A stretch of DNA of 9,144 nucleotides from Treponema sp. (lineage in GTDB: Bacteria; Spirochaetota; Spirochaetia; Treponematales; Treponemataceae): positions 1 through 9,144 of the forward strand of contig JAEETM010000110.1 of the NCBI GenBank assembly GCA_016290335.1, in the 5' to 3' direction. This document shows, piece after piece, positions 6,526 through 9,144 of the stretch (the first letter of the stretch is position 1; the number at the start of each line of letters is the position of its first letter). The translations under genes and the position numbers were made by a program. Below the pieces are notes generated by a model. The model had not been told where the DNA came from. It saw only the letters and a list, made by a program, of their open reading frames with translations, and did no database searches.

Positions 6526-7461
6526 ATGAACTTTGCAGAAACACAATCTGAAGAAGATTTTTCAAGAGCAAGGAATAAAGCTCTTATTAATGAAATACAA
6601 CATCTCCTTACACCGGAAGAAGCTTCCTTAATCTCTTTAAATGATGTAAAGCAGCTTTTAAAACCTAAAGCCGAAACTTACCAGGGCATGAAGGTTATTC
6701 CAATTGAAAAAATAGTTGGCAGCGAAGGTCGTTACAAGGATTTTGACAATCACTTTTTCCCAAAAAGCAACTTTCTAAAAAATCGCTGGGAACACGTTGA
6801 CGAAGCTGCCATAAAAGACATAATTCTGCCACCAATCAAGGTTTACGAGATTTCCGGAGTATATTTTGTCCGCGACGGTAACCACAGAGTTTCGGTTGCA
6901 AAAGCCCGCGGTACAGAGTTTATAGACGCAGAAGTTGTTTCCCTCCAGAGTGAAATTAAACTTAAGGACCCTAACAACCTGGCTGATATAATACGACAGA
7001 TTGTTAATTACGAAAAACGGGTTTTCTATGCAGAAACAGGCTTTGGAGATATAACAGATTACTGGTGCCTCGACTTTACAACACCAGGCCGCTACGACGT
7101 AATCTTGAATCATATTCTTACGCACAAATACTACATAAATCAGAAAAAAGAAGAAGAAGTGACTATGGAAGAAGCAATTCTTTCCTGGTTCAACACGGTT
7201 TATCTTCCACTTGTGACAACCGTAAGAAAAAAGCACATCCTCCACAATTTCCCAAAAAGAACACTTGCCGACATGTATGTCTGGATTGTGCGTTACTGGG
7301 ATGAACTCAAGCAGAAGTTCGGTGATGAAGTGCCGATTGAAGCCGCAGTTGTTGATTTTGATAAAAAATACAAGATTCCTCTATATAAACGCTTTATAAA
7401 CAACATAAAACGCATAATCCTCCGCCGCGAAATTGACAATTCTAACAATGAGTTAGCTTAG
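6526..7461 (+). CDS. ParB/sulfiredoxin-like domain protein with an uncharacterised C-terminal half
   Basis: This is a 311-residue protein. Residues 54-140 resemble the N-terminal ParB/sulfiredoxin-like fold: an IPIEKI strand near 58-63, a central strand-loop leading to DGNHRVSVAKARG (117-129), which corresponds to the nucleotide-binding GxHR/GERR box, and a following strand. The helix-turn-helix part of chromosome-partitioning ParB is not apparent, so this is not a standard ParB. The C-terminal half (about 155-311) is helical, with conserved-looking W-x-x-x-VYLPLV (221-230) and FPKRTLADMYVW (242-253) segments, and ends in a basic Lys/Arg-rich stretch (about 281-301). I do not know its function. 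There is no signal peptide or TM segment. The ATG at 6526 has a good GAGG site (6515-6518) seven bases upstream. The gene lies 29 bases after the phosphoesterase gene, so it is probably in the same transcript. Stop is TAG at 7459-7461. Confidence 0.88.
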   Translation: MNFAETQSEEDFSRARNKALINEIQHLLTPEEASLISLNDVKQLLKPKAETYQGMKVIPIEKIVGSEGRYKDFDNHFFPKSNFLKNRWEHVDEAAIKDIILPPIKVYEISGVYFVRDGNHRVSVAKARGTEFIDAEVVSLQSEIKLKDPNNLADIIRQIVNYEKRVFYAETGFGDITDYWCLDFTTPGRYDVILNHILTHKYYINQKKEEEVTMEEAILSWFNTVYLPLVTTVRKKHILHNFPKRTLADMYVWIVRYWDELKQKFGDEVPIEAAVVDFDKKYKIPLYKRFINNIKRIILRREIDNSNNELA

Positions 7462-7468
7462 AAAAAGA

Positions 7469-7497
7469 TTGACTGTTAAGATTTTCAATGTTAGAAT
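7469..7497 (+). promoter_or_regulatory. Strong sigma-70-type promoter for the PP2C gene
   Basis: TTGACT (7469-7474) and TAGAAT (7492-7497) each match the consensus at 5 of 6 positions and are separated by exactly 17 bases. The predicted start is near 7504, giving a leader of about 63 bases before the TTG at 7567. It lies just after the stop of the ParB-like gene, so the phosphatase can be expressed apart from the upstream run. Confidence 0.7.
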
Positions 7498-7514
7498 TAA
7501 TAGAAGCTACAATG

Positions 7515-7542
7515 AGGTTTTTTATCGGCAGATAAAATACCT
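7515..7542 (+). promoter_or_regulatory. Leader hairpin / inverted repeat upstream of the PP2C gene
   Basis: AGGTTTTTTATC (7515-7526) and GATAAAATACCT (7531-7542) are complementary at 11 of 12 positions, around the loop GGCA. The one mismatch is T/T at 7519/7538. The element lies downstream of the predicted transcription start and about 10 bases before the AAGAGGAG ribosome site. It is not followed by a T-run, so it is not a standard intrinsic terminator. It could be an RNA stem-loop or a protein-binding palindrome. The pairing is directly visible; the role is unknown. Confidence 0.6.
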
Positions 7543-7552
7543 GTTGTGCATC

Positions 7553-7560
7553 AAGAGGAG
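7553..7560 (+). promoter_or_regulatory. Shine-Dalgarno site that fixes the TTG start of the PP2C gene
   Basis: AAGAGGAG ends six bases before the TTG at 7567-7569. No in-frame ATG lies nearby upstream, and the next in-frame ATG, at codon 31, would remove the first transmembrane helix. The TTG start is therefore strongly preferred. Confidence 0.8.
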
Positions 7561-7566
7561 CTTAAA

Positions 7567-9144
7567 TTGGATTCAATCGACACTTTCATTAACACACCTT
7601 TGCTTATATCCGCAGGAATCGGTGTTTTATTGTTCATATTTCTCATTGTTATAAAAATGCGAAATACAGCAAAATCTAGTTTCATTTTTTACGTAGTAAC
7701 AGGCATTACTGTTGTAGGTGCTATTATCACTCTGTTCAATCAGCACTTCATCTACTTTGTTTTTGCCCTTATTCTTGCAGAATTAGTTCTTCTTCCTTAC
7801 CTTATTATAAAAGCTTTTGATAATCCTCAAAAACGAGAGGAAAAGCAGAAAGCAAAAAGACTTGCAGAACAGAACCAGGCAATTGAAAACAGCGAAGCCG
7901 TTAAAGCCGTTATTTCTGAAATAGAAGCTAAAAACAAGCGTCTTCTTGAAGTAAACAAAGATTTAGTATCACAGGTTTCAACTTTCTTCTCACGCGACAA
8001 CAGTATGGAAAGCTTCCTTGAATACTGTAACAAAATGATTTCAGAAAAGGTTGGTGCTTCAGGCTGTGTAATCCTCGTAGCTGATGATTATGATAACATG
8101 CTCGCAGTAAAATCACTTGTTGGTAAGTTCCCACCTCCATATAAATTACCGGACGACTTACCGCACAAGCCTCTCAGAGTAGAAACAAACCTTCGTTTTG
8201 CTCAGTTCCCTCTTAAAGATAACATTTTTGGTGACCTTTTCTCAGAAGGTGAACCTGTTCTCATAGCAGATTCAATCAAGGATCCACGAGTTTACCAGAA
8301 CGGTCCAGAAGACTTCCTTAAATGCGGAAGCTACATTTTTGCTCCAATCAAGCAGCAGGAAACAACTGTCGGACTTATTGGTCTTGCACGTACACCAGAC
8401 AAAGAAAAGTTCTCTAAAGAAGATTTTGATACAGCAGTAATCCTTACAGATGCAGTTTCTACAGCAATGAAACCTTTGTACAGCTTCCTTGCATATGCAG
8501 AACACGCAGAATTAAGTAAGGACGGTACAATCGCTTCTAAATATCAGAAAGATTTGCTTCCTGCAAAGCTCCCTGTTATTCCAAATGCAGGCATCGGTTG
8601 TTTCTCAAATGCGGTAGAAGGTGTTTGTGGCGACTATTATGATGTACTCGTTTCAAGAAAAGACAGAATCTCTTTTGTAATGACAGACGTTGCAGGAAAA
8701 GGTATGACTTCTCTTGTAGTTATGATTATGATTCGTGCAATTCTTCGTCTTACAGTAAACACAGAACAGTCTGCTGCTACAATTCTTTCCTGGGCAAACA
8801 GAGGCATCTGTCTTGAAACTTCAAAGATTGACCATTTTGCAAGCGTTGCTTTAATCAACTATAACAGCACAACAAACGAAGCGCAGGTTTCTACCTGTGG
8901 TAATAATCCTGTATTCCACTTTGTTGCTGCCGAAAAGAAGCTTGTTCAGATTTCAACCCCAAGTGAACCTATGGGAGTAGAGAAAAACACTGTTTATTCC
9001 GATATTAATATAAAGCTTAATTCAGGCGACATTCTTGTAACTTGTACAGATGGTTTGCTTGAATCACTTAATGAAAATGGTGTACAATATGCATCTGCAA
9101 ATCTTTCTAAGGTTATTACAAAGAATTGTAATGCAAGTGCCAAG
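7567..9144 (+). CDS. Membrane GAF-PP2C (SpoIIE/RsbU-type) protein phosphatase, 3'-truncated by the window edge
   Basis: The frame is open for 526 codons from the TTG at 7567 to the end of the window, so the C-terminus is missing. Three hydrophobic helices (about 12-30, 39-57, 61-82) anchor the protein in the inner membrane. A charged coiled-coil linker (about 88-140) leads to a GAF-like sensory domain (about 145-302), then a PP2C/SpoIIE-type catalytic domain from about 320. Metal-site motifs are present: GDYYD (355-359, with Asp356 and Asp359), DVAGKGM (374-380) and DGLLES (495-500). The usual Gly-His-Asn-Pro segment reads Gly-Asn-Asn-Pro (445-448). Such enzymes dephosphorylate Ser/Thr on anti-sigma-factor antagonists (STAS proteins), with the GAF domain sensing a ligand. 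No STAS or anti-sigma gene is in the window, so the target is unknown. The gene has its own promoter and leader hairpin. Codon use is narrow (mostly ACA, GCA and CTT), which may indicate good expression. Confidence 0.93.
   Translation, partial: MDSIDTFINTPLLISAGIGVLLFIFLIVIKMRNTAKSSFIFYVVTGITVVGAIITLFNQHFIYFVFALILAELVLLPYLIIKAFDNPQKREEKQKAKRLAEQNQAIENSEAVKAVISEIEAKNKRLLEVNKDLVSQVSTFFSRDNSMESFLEYCNKMISEKVGASGCVILVADDYDNMLAVKSLVGKFPPPYKLPDDLPHKPLRVETNLRFAQFPLKDNIFGDLFSEGEPVLIADSIKDPRVYQNGPEDFLKCGSYIFAPIKQQETTVGLIGLARTPDKEKFSKEDFDTAVILTDAVSTAMKPLYSFLAYAEHAELSKDGTIASKYQKDLLPAKLPVIPNAGIGCFSNAVEGVCGDYYDVLVSRKDRISFVMTDVAGKGMTSLVVMIMIRAILRLTVNTEQSAATILSWANRGICLETSKIDHFASVALINYNSTTNEAQVSTCGNNPVFHFVAAEKKLVQISTPSEPMGVEKNTVYSDINIKLNSGDILVTCTDGLLESLNENGVQYASANLSKVITKNCNASAK

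Noticed and set aside
6775..7245. 156-codon open frame on the minus strand inside the ParB-like gene
   Set aside because: It is wholly antisense to a well-supported gene. Its translation is rich in Phe, Cys and Asn with no domain pattern, and no ribosome site supports it.
7442..7456. CTAAC/GTTAG hairpin at the end of the ParB-like gene as a terminator
   Set aside because: The stem is only five A/T-rich pairs, lies within the coding sequence, and is followed by A-rich rather than T-rich sequence.
6526..7461. Chromosome-partitioning ParB
   Set aside because: There is no helix-turn-helix region, no parA neighbour, no parS-like palindrome seen, and the box reads DGNHR rather than GERR.
7469..7654. 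61-codon plus-strand frame over the promoter, leader and start of the PP2C gene
   Set aside because: Its TTG coincides with the -35 box, no ribosome site precedes it, and it overlaps the phosphatase in another frame.

Overview
The window looks like chromosome of a spirochaete, most likely a Treponema. The DNA is AT-rich. Shine-Dalgarno-preceded TTG starts are used twice, and TPR proteins, a membrane-bound PP2C (RsbU/SpoIIE-type) phosphatase and an endonuclease-type MutL are all present. The genus is an inference from gene content and protein style, not from a database match. No rRNA, tRNA, CRISPR array, insertion sequence or phage gene was seen, and no stretch longer than about 175 bases lacks a gene.

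Layout. (1) Bases 1-1241, plus strand: the 3' two-thirds of mutL, whose N-terminal ATPase part lies outside the window. (2) Bases 1269-4207, minus strand, convergent with mutL: a two-gene unit. A 258-residue exported TPR protein with a long charged helix is followed 17 bases later by a 714-residue single-pass membrane protein with a charged coiled coil and about a dozen TPRs. (3) Bases 4208-4380: a divergent AT-rich promoter region with a consensus -35 box and a 10-base direct repeat. (4) Bases 4381-7461, plus strand: a three-gene run with gaps of 31 and 29 bases. It encodes a membrane-anchored TPR protein ending in what looks like a degenerate Mrr-type nuclease domain, a calcineurin-like metallophosphoesterase lacking the usual first-motif histidine, and a ParB/sulfiredoxin-like protein with an uncharacterised C-terminal half. 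(5) Bases 7462-7566: a good sigma-70-type promoter and a 12-bp-arm hairpin in the leader of the next gene. (6) Base 7567 to the window end: a 3-TM, GAF, PP2C phosphatase cut off at its 3' end. It is easily missed because it starts with TTG and has no stop inside the window.

How the genes may work together. MutL is housekeeping mismatch repair. The two minus-strand TPR proteins are probably partners in an envelope-associated scaffold: they are adjacent and share TPR plus Glu/Lys/Arg-rich helix architecture. The plus-strand cluster combines a membrane-tethered TPR/nuclease-fold protein, a phosphoesterase, a ParB-like protein and a signalling phosphatase. Its function cannot be read from sequence. 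It is the best candidate here for an undescribed module, but the gene set could also be a chance neighbourhood.
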